Source: Leuctra nigra | Lineage: Eukaryota > Arthropoda > Insecta > Plecoptera > Leuctridae | Direction: 5' to 3' | Assembly (NCBI GenBank): GCA_934045905.1 | Contig: OW203762.1 | Location: 13,171,845-13,235,844 of the forward strand | DNA length: 64,000 nucleotides | Shown: positions 10,946 to 21,646 of the stretch, piece by piece | How the letters are laid out: each line of letters starts with the position of its first letter | How positions within the stretch are numbered: position 1 is the first letter of the stretch | Made by a program: the position numbers and the translations under genes | The notes under the pieces: generated by a model | Database searches by the model: none | Seen by the model: only the letters and a program-made list of their open reading frames with translations | What the model was told of the DNA's origin: nothing

Positions 10946-12779
10946 GGTACGCAACTGACTGAGTTCAATTTGCTACTAGCTGTTGTTAAACTGTCTCCAC
11001 TGTCTTTACTAGGTATCACAGCGGCTGTTCGAAAAGCTCTGTCATAGCGCTTGTCCTTGATCGCGAGTATCAATCAACTAGAGCGATCACTTGTACTCTC
11101 CACAGAGTCCACTCTCTCTCTCTCTCTCTCTGAGTCGAGAAGATCACTCTCTCTTTCAATCAGTGCGTTGTTTACAGCTGCTTCTGAACCCAGTGGAGGT
11201 TGAGGTCGAAGAGTTGAAACAATTCCATGACTTCATTGGCATCATCAATCAATGTGACAATACACGATCTGCGGCGGGTCGAGAATCTATTCTCTGACAT
11301 ATGCATTGAATCCAATACGTGAGGCTCCAGAGGAAAGAACAGATTTTTTTGTCAACCACTTTTATAGGCTCTCGGAGATAAAATGGATACTCAATCCAAT
11401 GGCCAAATGTTATAAAGCTTCATATAAAATACAGTATTATATGTTAAATCTCTTGGATTCTGTAGAATCTCTCTTTGTGGATCCGCTTACTGTATTTATG
11501 GCAACTTTAAAATAATATCGTAATTTGTGATCTTTTTTTTGCAAATGGGATTGGTGGATGGATCATTTTTAACTCATGAGACTGTGTACAAAATTTTAGT
11601 CTCGTGTTTTGTGCAAATACCAGATTTTTTTATCTTCACCGCTGGACGTATTGATTCAATTGGTTTATTACATATATTCAATTAGATTATTGTATGACAA
11701 CATTAGTATATTAGTGAAAAAATCCTTGAAACCACTCTTTTTGGACAAATAATAAAACTCAACTTGGTACGAAAGATTTGGGGCATTGGATTAACGACGA
11801 TTGGGAGGCGATCATTATGAAATCTAATAAAAGGGAGGAAAAATGGTATCGACTGAGAAAAACTACTACTAAACACAACTGTCTAAAATTTAAGTATCAT
11901 TTTTAATCTTATCTTGTGTAGTTCCATGATTTTGCAGCATTGGAATGAATGGAATTATTCGCCATGACAATCACACGACTAGCTTTTCAACGCGTTAAAA
12001 TGAGGAACTTTTCCTACATCTACAACTTCGCATTAGTTAGGGTTTTGTAAATCCTTCTTTGAACAATCCACGACGACCGTTGATCGAGAAGATTACTGCG
12101 AAGTGTTGCGGAAAAACGCAGAAAAACGTCTGATTCCTTCTCAGCGTGATTAATCCATGTTCTTGCAAATGGAATGCGAGAGTGATGGCTGTGGACCAGA
12201 GATGCTGGAGTGACGTCACGAGATCAGCGCATCATGGCGGGATCTCGCAACGATTGCTGGGTGTGAATCTTACGACAGTGATTGATCGGGAAAATGTCAA
12301 TCATTTCTGATAGGAGCTCGATGTCAACATTGGGTTATCGCTTTTCATTGAGCGTGATATGTAGGTGGCAGGAAGACACAATGCAAGCACGGCATCTGTC
12401 ACTGTGTGACAAAGTAGCCAAATAAGAAATAATGCAATTATTGTTAGAGTGCATTAATAACTTTAAATTTATTTTACATTTCTGGCCTTTCTTCGTGCAT
12501 GATTTCAATGATGTTTATTAATTTTATCAAAAATAAAATGCACTATTAATATGGGCATACCTAAATGGGTTAATTTGACTTATCTCTTGAAAATTACCTA
12601 TTAGAGTGATTAATTTTATTTACTCTCCACCTGCAACTGAGTTGAGTTGCATCAGGTAACAATTTTTCAAATTATATATACAATGTTTAGGTATAAATGT
12701 GAAGCAAAATATTAAATACAAACTAAGTAAATCAATGTTTGTTTGATGATATATTTTCTGATGTGATAAAAAGCCACTA

Positions 12780-13345
12780 CAGGTAAAAAAGATCATAGGT
12801 TCGGTTCTGAGATTCGGTCAAATATTTACAGTTTGGTTCGAGGTTCGGTTCGAAATATGAGGCTCGCCCGACCCTACAGATTACACTTGTTTTGGTCAAG
12901 ACCTTCTGAAAGAGGGGTCAAGAGGAGCACTGGTTTCTTCAGTCTACTACTATTGATACTAGGGACTGGAACCGGAACCGGAACCGGTACCGGAACCGAA
13001 AAGAACCGTTACTTTTATAGGAACCGGAATCAGAACCTATATTAATTCTTTTGGTGGAACCGGAACCGGAACCCTAATTAATATTTAACATTATTTGGGT
13101 CCCATAACGGTTCCATAAGGGTTATTTAAATAATTCATTTCATTGAATTTTTACTTAATTTCCTTTCAAATCTAAAATTATTTACTACCATTTACAGTTT
13201 TTCATAGAAATGATCACCGAGTCAAATTAATGTTAGACATTATGAGCATGTAAGTTTCCAAGAGTCGACTTAAAAAAATTAATTATTGGCTGAGTTTCAT
13301 GGAACCCGTATGGAACCGGAACCGGAACCGGAACCGCTATTCATT
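12780..13345. repeat. GGTTCC/GGAACC hexamer-repeat block
   Basis: GGTTCGGTT-type motifs at 12797-12860 and GGAACCGGAACC runs at 12964-13070 and 13310-13336 bracket AT-rich DNA. The last run ends about 40 bp inside the intron from the AKHR splice donor at 13378. Confidence 0.7.
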
Positions 13346-13378
13346 CGGGTTCCGGTCACGATTGTCGACTTTACTCAC

Positions 13379-13647
13379 CAGCAAGTCTGCGATGGCTAGA
13401 TGCATGAGCATGAGGTTGATCCTGGACCTGGTGTTCCTCCTCTTCAGCAAGATGACGAGCACCGTGATGTTCCCGACGGCGGAGATCAGCATCAGCAGGC
13501 TGTACGTCACGATAGACACCATGTGGCCGGAGTTGAAGCACATATCTATAGTGACCTGCACCTGGGTGTTGTCGGGCGCCGTGCGGTTACACAGTATCTC
13601 GTCAGTCATGATTCAGTCGCGGCGTTCTTCTTCAGGGTAACACCATC
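13379..13647 (-). CDS. AKHR: Adipokinetic hormone receptor, first coding exon (N terminus to TM2)
   Basis: The exon has an acceptor (GTTGTTTCAG before 13647), 38 nt of 5' leader, ATG at 13609 and a GTGAGT donor at 13378. The 77 codons encode an extracellular N terminus with a glycosylation sequon NRT at residues 8-10, TM1 (about residues 29-52, SIVTYSLLMLISAVGN with the GN motif), a basic first intracellular loop (LLKRRNTRSRINL) and the first half of TM2 (MLMHLAIADLL, with the LxxxD pattern). The receptor sits in the plasma membrane and couples AKH binding to energy mobilisation. The phase-0 junction with exon 7378-7526 restores the TM2 sequence. The acceptor implies at least one upstream non-coding exon, which I could not locate. 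Only the region to 13379 is translated; downstream codons in the longer open frame are intronic. Confidence 0.92.
13632..13646 (-). promoter_or_regulatory. Four-codon upstream ORF in the AKHR leader
   Basis: The second base of the exon begins ATG GTG TTA CCC TGA, ending 22 nt before the receptor ATG. Short uORFs of this kind can lower main-frame translation. This is visible in sequence but its function is inferred. Confidence 0.45.
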
Positions 13648-16159
13648 CTGAAACAACATCGCGTTCATTATTAGTTCTTCATGATTTTCTCTCCGATCAA
13701 ATTGAATCTTTGAGACTTGCGGCCATCCCAGGAGGTCACATATTCTCTAGAACAGCGCTTCCTTAATCATTACCAAACCATTCATACCATGAATTCATAT
13801 GATGATTTTCTTGGTTACCACCATTTCGATTTCTTAATTTTCTATTTGTGTTCTCTCAATTAAAAAGCAATCTGAATTTGTACGTTGCATACGTTTTATT
13901 TTATGCTATTAGATTAATTAAAATTGTGCTTGTTCTTCAGCTGATATAAATTTCCTTCTTCCTCGGCTGTATCTCCGTAAAATTTCTTCTATCTTCTCCA
14001 AATCATTAAGTTACGCAATTACTGTAGTATAACTTAAGAATAAATACATATGATGTTATAAATATTTTGTATCTTATTTTCAATCATATAATTGTATTCG
14101 TTTAATCATTTTAACTTACCTACTCCCTGCCAATGCCAAAGAATGACCTAATCGTTCAATGGAGCCAAACAAATGATAATGAATGCAAACAAACGAAAGT
14201 ATTACACGAACTGGAGTTATATAATGAGTGGGTCATATCATACAACTCGTCTCTTGATGTGATATCGTCTCACTTCATGTTATTCTAATGGCAGTGAGAT
14301 GCACAGCGAGTGAAATCACCTACAGAATCGCGTGGAGTGTGACACAGTTCGTGCGAGGGTCAATAAGATTGGTGTTAATGAAGTGAGTTGAACTAATCAG
14401 ATTATGTTGCATTGAAGAGCGTCTCACAATGGCCACGTGGCAGACAGAACAAGTGAGGTTATGTTCTGTTTACCACGCGTGTTAGCACGTCGGAGGAAAG
14501 AGTTGCTTTGCTTACATAGTGTAGGGATCCAAGAGTAGCACATCGATTGGTACACACATATTATCATGCCATGAAAAGATTCGACGGATTGATTTAAAAA
14601 TTCCGTCGATAATGTATATTAAATATTGGTAATATGACATTCTGGAGCGTTTGGAACAATAGTTTTCGCACAAATTGTCGTAATTATTTAGGAAGAAATA
14701 AAATATAACATCAATTTACCGAGAAAATCACTTCCATAGTTCGTTTCTCTTTGAACTTTTTAAATTTATCACTTGTAGTAATTAAAACAAAATGTACTTA
14801 GGAGACAAATTCTTCTCTAAGCATAGCAAAGTACCTAAATTAAAAAAAAATGAACTTCATTTCACTTTTTACGTCCGCTTTCTTACAAATTACGCTATGA
14901 ATTTATAAATTAATATTTTTTTAATTTCGCTTGATCGAACTTGACAACGCCTATGCACTACCTACCTTGTTATTTGCAAAACATGAAACTGAACTAAAAC
15001 AACACATGTGAATGACAGTCTATGAGACCTACGACTTGCTTCTTGCATTGCGCGCTAGCAGACAAGAATGTACTGCGCCGTCACCTACTTCCAACTCCCT
15101 AACAATAGAGAAAAAATTTACATCACGCATAAATACATATTATTCTTCTGTTGCGATGTTGTTCTTTTAGGCGGAGACTTTACCAAGACGGTCACTTAAT
15201 TAACATATTTATGACATTTTTACGAAGAAAACTTTTTGTTCCTCTAATCAAGATATAACCGAAACATTTTGTGAAAGCAGTATATTTTGTGTAGTAAATA
15301 ATACAACTTTGTGGAGGCAGACTCTGTCAAGATAAATACAACATTGAAATATTGTTTCAAAGTTATTCGAATATACTGAAAACCGATAAAATAACATGAC
15401 TGTATACACTTGGCAAAAGAAAAAAATGGTCAATGAACAAATTTGATGGCTGGTTTCAAGTTATTGAAATGAGATCTGCCCTACTAGAGTGAGACAAGGA
15501 GATCGCTTGGACTGACTTCTCATGGTGCGTCTTATATTTTTCAGTCAATCAGATTTATTGGGCGATCATTTTTTGTTTTGCCGAGTGTACAATGTTGATA
15601 TTATCAATGTTTTCAATTCAATAAGCAGTCAAACCATTCAATATAACATTCAATATCAAACGTTATCTTCGATAGTCTGAGACTGTCAACAGATGTGGTT
15701 TCGATTCTGGAATGTTTTCATCAATTCTTCTTCTTTATATATTTAAACCTCCTTGATATAAATCCTGTCTTTTCATCTCATCTTTGAATATTTCATCAAA
15801 AAATAGGGGAGTCTCTGTTATCAGAAACTCATATATGAAATATAAGAAATATTTTTAACTCAATATTTTCACAAAATAATAAATATTGGAATACGATAGG
15901 ATTCACTATAATGTCTTCTCCTTGCAGGTTTAGATCTATGTAAGAATTATATACACTATGTACCACGAGATCATGGGTATTATAGATACATAGAAAAAGG
16001 CTTCATTATTCAATCAGTATTCGATTTATTCACAATAATCGTCAGATAGAACTATGAAAATTGAAGAGAAAATACTTGTATATCAATCATTTAGGTCCAG
16101 TTTTTCAATTCTCTGCTAAATCCAGTAATTAAGTTAACACAATCGTCATTGGTTGTTGC
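13648..16159. other. Upstream of AKHR exon; no gene recognised
   Basis: AT-rich. May contain the untranslated first exon and promoter of AKHR, but I could not identify either. A phrase near 15560-15600 (GCCGAGTGTACAATG) may be an M1 MITE end. Confidence 0.4.
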
Positions 16160-16193
16160 CATGACAATACAGTCCTAATCAACCGGTCAAAGG

Positions 16194-16523
16194 GTGGAAA
16201 AAGGGTCTCGGGGGTCGTCTATTCAGCCGAGGATTAGACGGTACCAAAACTCCGAGAAATGCCCGCGGGTTTTAACCTATACCATCAAATCCTACTCCCA
16301 CGTCCACGAAGACATGAGTCGCGTGACCGCTGGGCAATGTATGGCATGCAATGGATGCATGTCATATAGCAGACGGGAGAGGGTGCATGCGAGTTCCCGG
16401 CGCATTCAAACTGGGGCCAATCGGCTAAGGGAACAAACCCCTACAGAAAATGCTGGTCCTCCAGGTTGGGGGTTTGGGCATAAGGCTAGCTCCCTTATCT
16501 CAGTAAAAAACGAACAATGCTAA
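16194..16523 (+). other. Open 109-codon frame in the RTE leader
   Basis: An open frame that begins at GTG, not ATG, and ends at TAA 16521. It overlaps the conserved leader motif and has no recognisable domain. RTE elements have at most a tiny ORF1, so this may be untranslated leader. The internal ATG (MSRVTAG) could start a shorter peptide. Confidence 0.3.
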
Positions 16524-16596
16524 GAAACCCAACGATAAGCCTCGGAAACCAACGGACGGAAAACCTTATAGACGAACAAAGCTAAGAAAACGGACC

Positions 16597-19452
16597 TTGA
16601 ATTTTGGAACATGGAACATTCAGGGGATAAGTACCAAACAACATGAAGTCTTCCAGCAATTAGAGAAGTATAACATAGATATTGCCACTCTGACGGAGGT
16701 AAAGAAGAAAGGGAGAGGTAGTGAGGAGATTGGAGAGTATCTGTTTTTCTACAGTGGGGTCGCAAAAGAACGAAGGGCGAAGGCCGGTGTAGCAATTGTG
16801 GTAAACAAGAAATTTAGGAAGTTTATCAAGAATTGGGAGGAGACTTCTGAGCGGATAATGAAAGTGGAGATGGAGATATGGGGTCACTGTTTGGTTGTTG
16901 TTGCTGCTTATGCACCAACGGACGATTCTAACAAGGCAGTTAAGGATGCGTTTGAAAATGACCTCATCACCCTCTTGAGTCAAGTTAGTAGTAGAAAGGA
17001 AATACTGCTAATGGGGGACTTGAATGGAAGAACTGGAAGGAAGGAAGATGATCTGGTGGTTGGAAGATTTGGGGAGAATGTTGTGAATGATAACGGAGAG
17101 CGACTAATAGAACTGTGTGGTGCATTGGATTTGAAGATAATGAATGGATTCTATCAGCATAAGCAAATTCATCAGTACACTTGGATGCAACCGACGAGAA
17201 ACTTGAGATCGATTATAGACTATGTGATAATGAGACAAAAATCAGAGCTCAAGACTATGGACGTAAAAGTAGTTAGAGGGGCTGAATGTGGCACGGACCA
17301 CATGTTTGTAAAAGCCAGAGTTTGGATTAAATACAGACATCATGCTACAACGGGGATGCAACAACCAGACCAGGGAAGAGTCGAGGGAAAGAGGTATAAG
17401 TTACACCTGTTGCGAGACGACTCTATCAGATTTCTGTATAAGTTACGTCTAGCACAGAAATTAGGCCAAGCAGGGGAGAATGAGACAGTAGAGCAGAGTT
17501 ATAGCAGAATGAAACGAGCGATTCATGAAGCGGCGAGTGAAGCACTCGGGGAAGAGGAGTCTAAGGAAAGGACGGTGTACTGGTGGAACACAGAAGTAGA
17601 AAACATCATAAAAGAGAAAAGGCAGCTATATCAGAAGTGGTTGGTGAGTCAGGATAGAGAGGATAGGAAGCAGTATGCAAGAGCGAGCAGAGAAGTAAAA
17701 AAAACAGTCGTTAAAGCAAGAAATGAAGCCTGGAATAAAAGGTGCGATGAAATTGATAGACATATAGGAGGTACTAGGGCTAGAGAAGCATGGAAGACTA
17801 TTAAGGATTTGAGGCAGGATACGCAATATAAATCCAAGGTACAGATGATTGGGATAGAAGAGTGGAGGGGGTACTACGAGAAAATGTTAAACGAAGATCG
17901 GAATGAGTACATGCAAGGGTGGAATATCATACCAAGGCAGAGGCAGAATGTAGCAATTGGTGTAATAACCAAGAGAGAAATTTACCAAGCCCTGAGACGC
18001 ACAAAGAATGGGAGAGCACCAGGCCCTGGAAATGTTTCAATAGAATTGGTGAAGAATAGTCCAGAAGGAGTCATAGAAATCCTACAAGACATCTTTAATA
18101 GATGCTTGATTGACGCTGAGCATGTACCAGAAGAGTGGAAGGTTGGATACATGAGCTCTATCTACAAGAAAGGATCCCGAACGGACTGTCATAATTATAG
18201 AGGAATCAACGTAACTGCATCTATTGGAAGATTGTATGGGCGTATTATAAAGACTAGATTGGAGCAAGAAGTTACCATTGGAGAAGAACAGTGCGGTTTC
18301 ACAGCGGGGCGCTCATGTGTGGATAATATTTTCACCTTGAGGCAGCTAGTGCAAAAAAGGGTAGCGAGAGGCAGGGAGACTCATTTGGTGTTTGTAGATC
18401 TAGAAAAAGCGTATGACACAGTGCCGTTAAAAAGGATGTTTGAGGTGTTATACGACAGCACTATTCCTCATGCATATGTAGACACCATAAGAGACCTGTA
18501 TGAAGGACAGAGGAGTGTAGTGAAAGTAGGAAATCGCATGTCCAGTAGCTTCGAGATTACGAAGGGTTTGCGTCAAGGGTGCTGCCTCTCACCTTCTCTA
18601 TTCACAATCTATATAGATAAGGTTTTGCAAGAATGGCAAGCCAAGTGTAGATGGATGGGTGTGCCTGTGAATGGAGATTACCTGCATTCCCTTCTCTTTG
18701 CTGATGACCAAGTAGTGGTTGCATTGGACGAGGACGACTGCAATTATATGATGCGGAAATTATCAGAAACATACGAAAAATGGGGTTTAAAAATCAATTT
18801 TGACAAGACCAAATACTTGGTGGTAGGGGGAGAAGGTAATGACATGGACGTGGATGGGAAGGAAGTGAAAGAGTGCCGAGAGTATAAGTACTTAGGATCT
18901 ATTTTTTCATCGGAGGGAAGTAGTCGGAGAGATATTAGCAGCCGGATAATCCAGGGAAGACAAGCGGTTCAGAAGCTGAACTCGATGTGGTGGTCTGAAC
19001 AACTGCAGAAGCCTACAAAGAATAGAATTTATAGCAGCATTGTACAAAGTATTCTTACATACGGATCTGAGACCTGGGAAGTAACGAAGAGGGATAAAGA
19101 GAGGTTGATGGCGGTTGAAATGGATGCGCTCAGAAGAAGTTGTAGGGTGTCAAGAATTGAGCATATTAGGAATGAACAGATACGGAGATGGATGAAGAAG
19201 GAAGAAACAGTGGTAGAGGAGATAGAGCGAAGGAGATTGTGCTGGTATGGACACTTAAGAAGAATGGATCCCCATAGGTGGCCCCTGAAGATATGGCATT
19301 GGACCCCTCCAGAGAGGAGGAAAAGGGGCCGACCGCCGAGAGAATGGCAAGAAGATGTAAAGGAGGCAATGGGGAGAAGAAACTTGCTGGAAGATGGTTG
19401 GATGGACAAGGAGAGGTGGCGATTGGGGTGTGAGAAACGGCCTGTGCTGTAA
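16597..19452 (+). CDS. RTE polyprotein: AP endonuclease and reverse transcriptase
   Basis: Copies element RNA into the genome by target-primed reverse transcription. Endonuclease residues are visible: WN at 6-7, E34 in LTEVK, MGDLNGRTG, IIDYVIM and GTDHMF. Reverse transcriptase motifs follow: NGRAPGPG, YRGINV, EEQCGFTAGRSCVDNI, VFVDLEKAYDTVP, GLRQGCCLSP and the catalytic FADD at about 701-704, then LKINFDKTK and YLGSIF. The C terminus has the RTE-like WYGHLRRM and RKRGRPPREW signature and ends in RPVL. About 951 codons are uninterrupted, normal for the family. There is no in-frame ATG before the endonuclease: the listed start is TTG, and the frame is open back to 16507. Initiation is therefore either non-AUG, by upstream readthrough, or lost by mutation. 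Confidence 0.92.
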   Translation: MNFGTWNIQGISTKQHEVFQQLEKYNIDIATLTEVKKKGRGSEEIGEYLFFYSGVAKERRAKAGVAIVVNKKFRKFIKNWEETSERIMKVEMEIWGHCLVVVAAYAPTDDSNKAVKDAFENDLITLLSQVSSRKEILLMGDLNGRTGRKEDDLVVGRFGENVVNDNGERLIELCGALDLKIMNGFYQHKQIHQYTWMQPTRNLRSIIDYVIMRQKSELKTMDVKVVRGAECGTDHMFVKARVWIKYRHHATTGMQQPDQGRVEGKRYKLHLLRDDSIRFLYKLRLAQKLGQAGENETVEQSYSRMKRAIHEAASEALGEEESKERTVYWWNTEVENIIKEKRQLYQKWLVSQDREDRKQYARASREVKKTVVKARNEAWNKRCDEIDRHIGGTRAREAWKTIKDLRQDTQYKSKVQMIGIEEWRGYYEKMLNEDRNEYMQGWNIIPRQRQNVAIGVITKREIYQALRRTKNGRAPGPGNVSIELVKNSPEGVIEILQDIFNRCLIDAEHVPEEWKVGYMSSIYKKGSRTDCHNYRGINVTASIGRLYGRIIKTRLEQEVTIGEEQCGFTAGRSCVDNIFTLRQLVQKRVARGRETHLVFVDLEKAYDTVPLKRMFEVLYDSTIPHAYVDTIRDLYEGQRSVVKVGNRMSSSFEITKGLRQGCCLSPSLFTIYIDKVLQEWQAKCRWMGVPVNGDYLHSLLFADDQVVVALDEDDCNYMMRKLSETYEKWGLKINFDKTKYLVVGGEGNDMDVDGKEVKECREYKYLGSIFSSEGSSRRDISSRIIQGRQAVQKLNSMWWSEQLQKPTKNRIYSSIVQSILTYGSETWEVTKRDKERLMAVEMDALRRSCRVSRIEHIRNEQIRRWMKKEETVVEEIERRRLCWYGHLRRMDPHRWPLKIWHWTPPERRKRGRPPREWQEDVKEAMGRRNLLEDGWMDKERWRLGCEKRPVL

Positions 19453-19903
19453 AATACTCACAATATATATATATCAACCGTTTAAAAGTTAACAGAGTAT
19501 TGAAATACCGGCCCTTTAAGTTATATTTTTTAAGTTAAAAGTTACTTTTGAAAGTCAATACAACAAGAGTTCCAAGCAATCAAATGGCCTGAACTGCCCT
19601 ATCCTCCAGCAACCCCAATTACCCCGTCTGTCTGAAGAACAAATGAAAGTGTCTCAGCATGTGATGGATGTTGCGGTCAGCCCTGAGTTCAATGACCTGT
19701 CGAGACGGTGGCGTCGAAATCCTCCATTCATCACGTGATCATTGATTCGCGGCCTGATCGTTCATCCGAGGCGTCGGTATCAAACGCGTCGTGGCGCTGA
19801 TATTACTTCCGGTTCCACTTGGCTCGATTCACACGCGTCTGAGAGATCGACTTGATAATCTTTCTGAAAATACATCAGATGGTCTGTCCTCTTGCATGAT
19901 ACT

Positions 19904-20010
19904 AGAGTGACACTATCTTGACACTATAGGGACACTACCTTGATACTATAGTGACACTACCTTGACACTAGTGACACTACATTTACACTAGTGACACTAC
20001 CTTGACAATT
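19904..20010. repeat. Short minisatellite (ACTA-GTGACACTACCTTG)n
   Basis: Irregular repeats of about 15-20 bp based on TAGTGACACTACCTTGACAC. No gene. Confidence 0.85.
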
Positions 20011-21257
20011 GTTTCCGTCGAATCATTCTAAGGGGAAGTAAATGTATTATCTTGTTCTATTATTTCGTAAAATTGTTTGGAAGTATGGAAAATTTAAATT
20101 TGAATACAAATCATAGAAATATTATTTGTAACATATTTCCTATAACAAACTGTTAACAGGTGTATGCAGTATAAAGTCATAACAATTAACAATTATTTGT
20201 TTTCTTCCGTTTAATTTTCAAACGAACGTCAACCTGAAGAAGTCCTGTGAAACAGGACGAAATGTTGACTATCTAATATAATAAAGAAGTTTACGTAGAA
20301 AGTTCAAAATAATGGTTCGTGAACTAAGATCTGAATAAGCTTTTTAAAAGCATAATGTACCCCATACATTGAGGCCATTTGCCAATAGATTCTAAAATAT
20401 TCCCTATTCCCATTCCCCATTCTTGTCTCCATTCACTATCTTTGTACATAGATGATAGGTTATAGGTGCTCAAATCATAGTATTATTTGAATTGATATAA
20501 TGAACCCACCCAAATGTTATAATTCATAAGTAATAAGTTTCTTTTATTTCCAACGTCTAAAATGAGCGGTAAACTAATTCTGTAATGATTGCTTTTTATC
20601 TTGACCTGTAAGATCTCACTATTCTTGAATATCGACAAATATATCCCATTTGTAGCAATTCACTTTGAATGATTTATTGAATGCGATATTATATAATTTA
20701 TCACAGAGTTCCTATAACTATAACAATGCATAAATCACGGATAGCGAAGTGAGTTTTAAAATTCCCATGAATAATGTTGTAAAATAACCAATAACAGGGG
20801 GTGTATAAAATCGTTGGCTGCCATCTTTATTACCAAGTCAATATGAAAGCCACAAAGATAGGAAATGTCGTTCCTTATGCCCTTAAAGTGATCGCAAAAC
20901 AATGCCATAAATGGAATTACTATAAACATTCGTTTAGGATTTATACTATTTATGGGAAAACGCTCTGTGTAACGCGTTGCTTAGCGAGCCATTGTTAATT
21001 GAATTGACGACTTGAAATTGAATTGAATTGAATTGATTTGATTTGACTGTGTCAAATAGCTGATCTTAGGTCTTGCTATTGTATAAGAATTACATTTTCA
21101 ATTGAACAAGGTGCGGTGCATTTACATTCACGAGAGACAAAATTGCCAATATTTTAAAATAAACTAGTATCAATACGTAGCGCATTAATGTTTTCTATAC
21201 GAGTTCAGTAAAAATGTGTAATATAAGATAAAATATTGGTATTGATGACTACAAAAT
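20011..21257. other. AT-rich DNA with minor repeat fragments
   Basis: Holds a stable hairpin motif (20228-20269), an (AATTG)n run at about 21015-21040, and a remnant at 20951-20990 (GGGAAAACGCTCTGTGTAAC) resembling the start of repeat C. No gene was supported. Confidence 0.5.
20228..20269 (+). other. Hairpin with hammerhead-like core
   Basis: GTCAAC, then CTGAAGA, a 6-bp stem (GTCCTG/CAGGAC) with a TGAAA loop, then GAAA, T and GTTGAC, so the outer arms also pair. It is followed by AATATAATAAAGAAG. The core resembles CUGANGA-stem-GAAA of a hammerhead ribozyme, but stem I and a cleavage triplet are missing. Confidence 0.4.
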
Positions 21258-21534
21258 CTAGTGGAGCGGTCGCTCCACGCCAGCCAAGTCGTACGGCGCG
21301 CACACTCTCATATAAAGGCTGGAGCAAACCCACTTTTACTGTAAGCATCAAAGTGGCATTTTCGGCCTACTGGATCTTAAAATTGGGAAATCTCACATTG
21401 TTGCGATATCTTAATTTCGAGCTATGGCCCACCCTACAACATATACCAAATTTGGGAACAATAGGTTACGCCCTTTGCACGCTAGAGGGCCGTGAAAACA
21501 GTGTTTTAGGGCGGTTTTAATCAGTAATAATCAT

Positions 21535-21646
21535 AGTAGTAGTATAGTATCATAGTATCATAGTATCATAGTATCATAGTATCATAGTATTCATAGTATT
21601 CATAGTATCATAGTAGTAGTATCATAATCATAGTAGTATAATCATA
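21535..21646. repeat. (TCATAG/TAG)n microsatellite in L
   Basis: Lies at the same position in L as (AAT)n(AGT)n in L'' (60088-60131) and ATC/AAG trinucleotide runs in L' (29304-29334). It flanks the 5' junction of the R4/Dong-like insertion. Confidence 0.9.

Larger units (their letters stand above)
7527..13378 (-). other. AKHR: AKHR intron, 5.85 kb, transposon-rich
   Basis: Bounded by a GTGAGT donor at 13378-13373 and a TTGCAG acceptor at 7532-7527. It contains a fold-back element (7898-8095), an M1 MITE (9495-9720), a tandem duplication (9904-10112), a long fold-back with 13-bp flanking repeats (10310-10679), a GC-rich inverted repeat (10735-10945) and a GGAACC-repeat block (12780-13345). 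Stretches between these show no genes. Frames at 8570-8888 look like chance. Confidence 0.85.
16160..19475 (+). mobile_element. Near full-length RTE-type non-LTR retrotransposon
   Basis: A GC-richer leader of about 440 bp containing CTCCAGGTTGGGGGTTTGGG, a motif common in 5' regions of insect RTE elements, precedes one long frame of apurinic endonuclease plus reverse transcriptase. The element ends shortly after the stop in a simple (AT)n tail (CAATATATATATAT), the short 3' UTR typical of RTE. Ends are approximate and no target duplication was identified. The C terminus of a second, decayed relative lies at 62838-63396. Confidence 0.85.
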
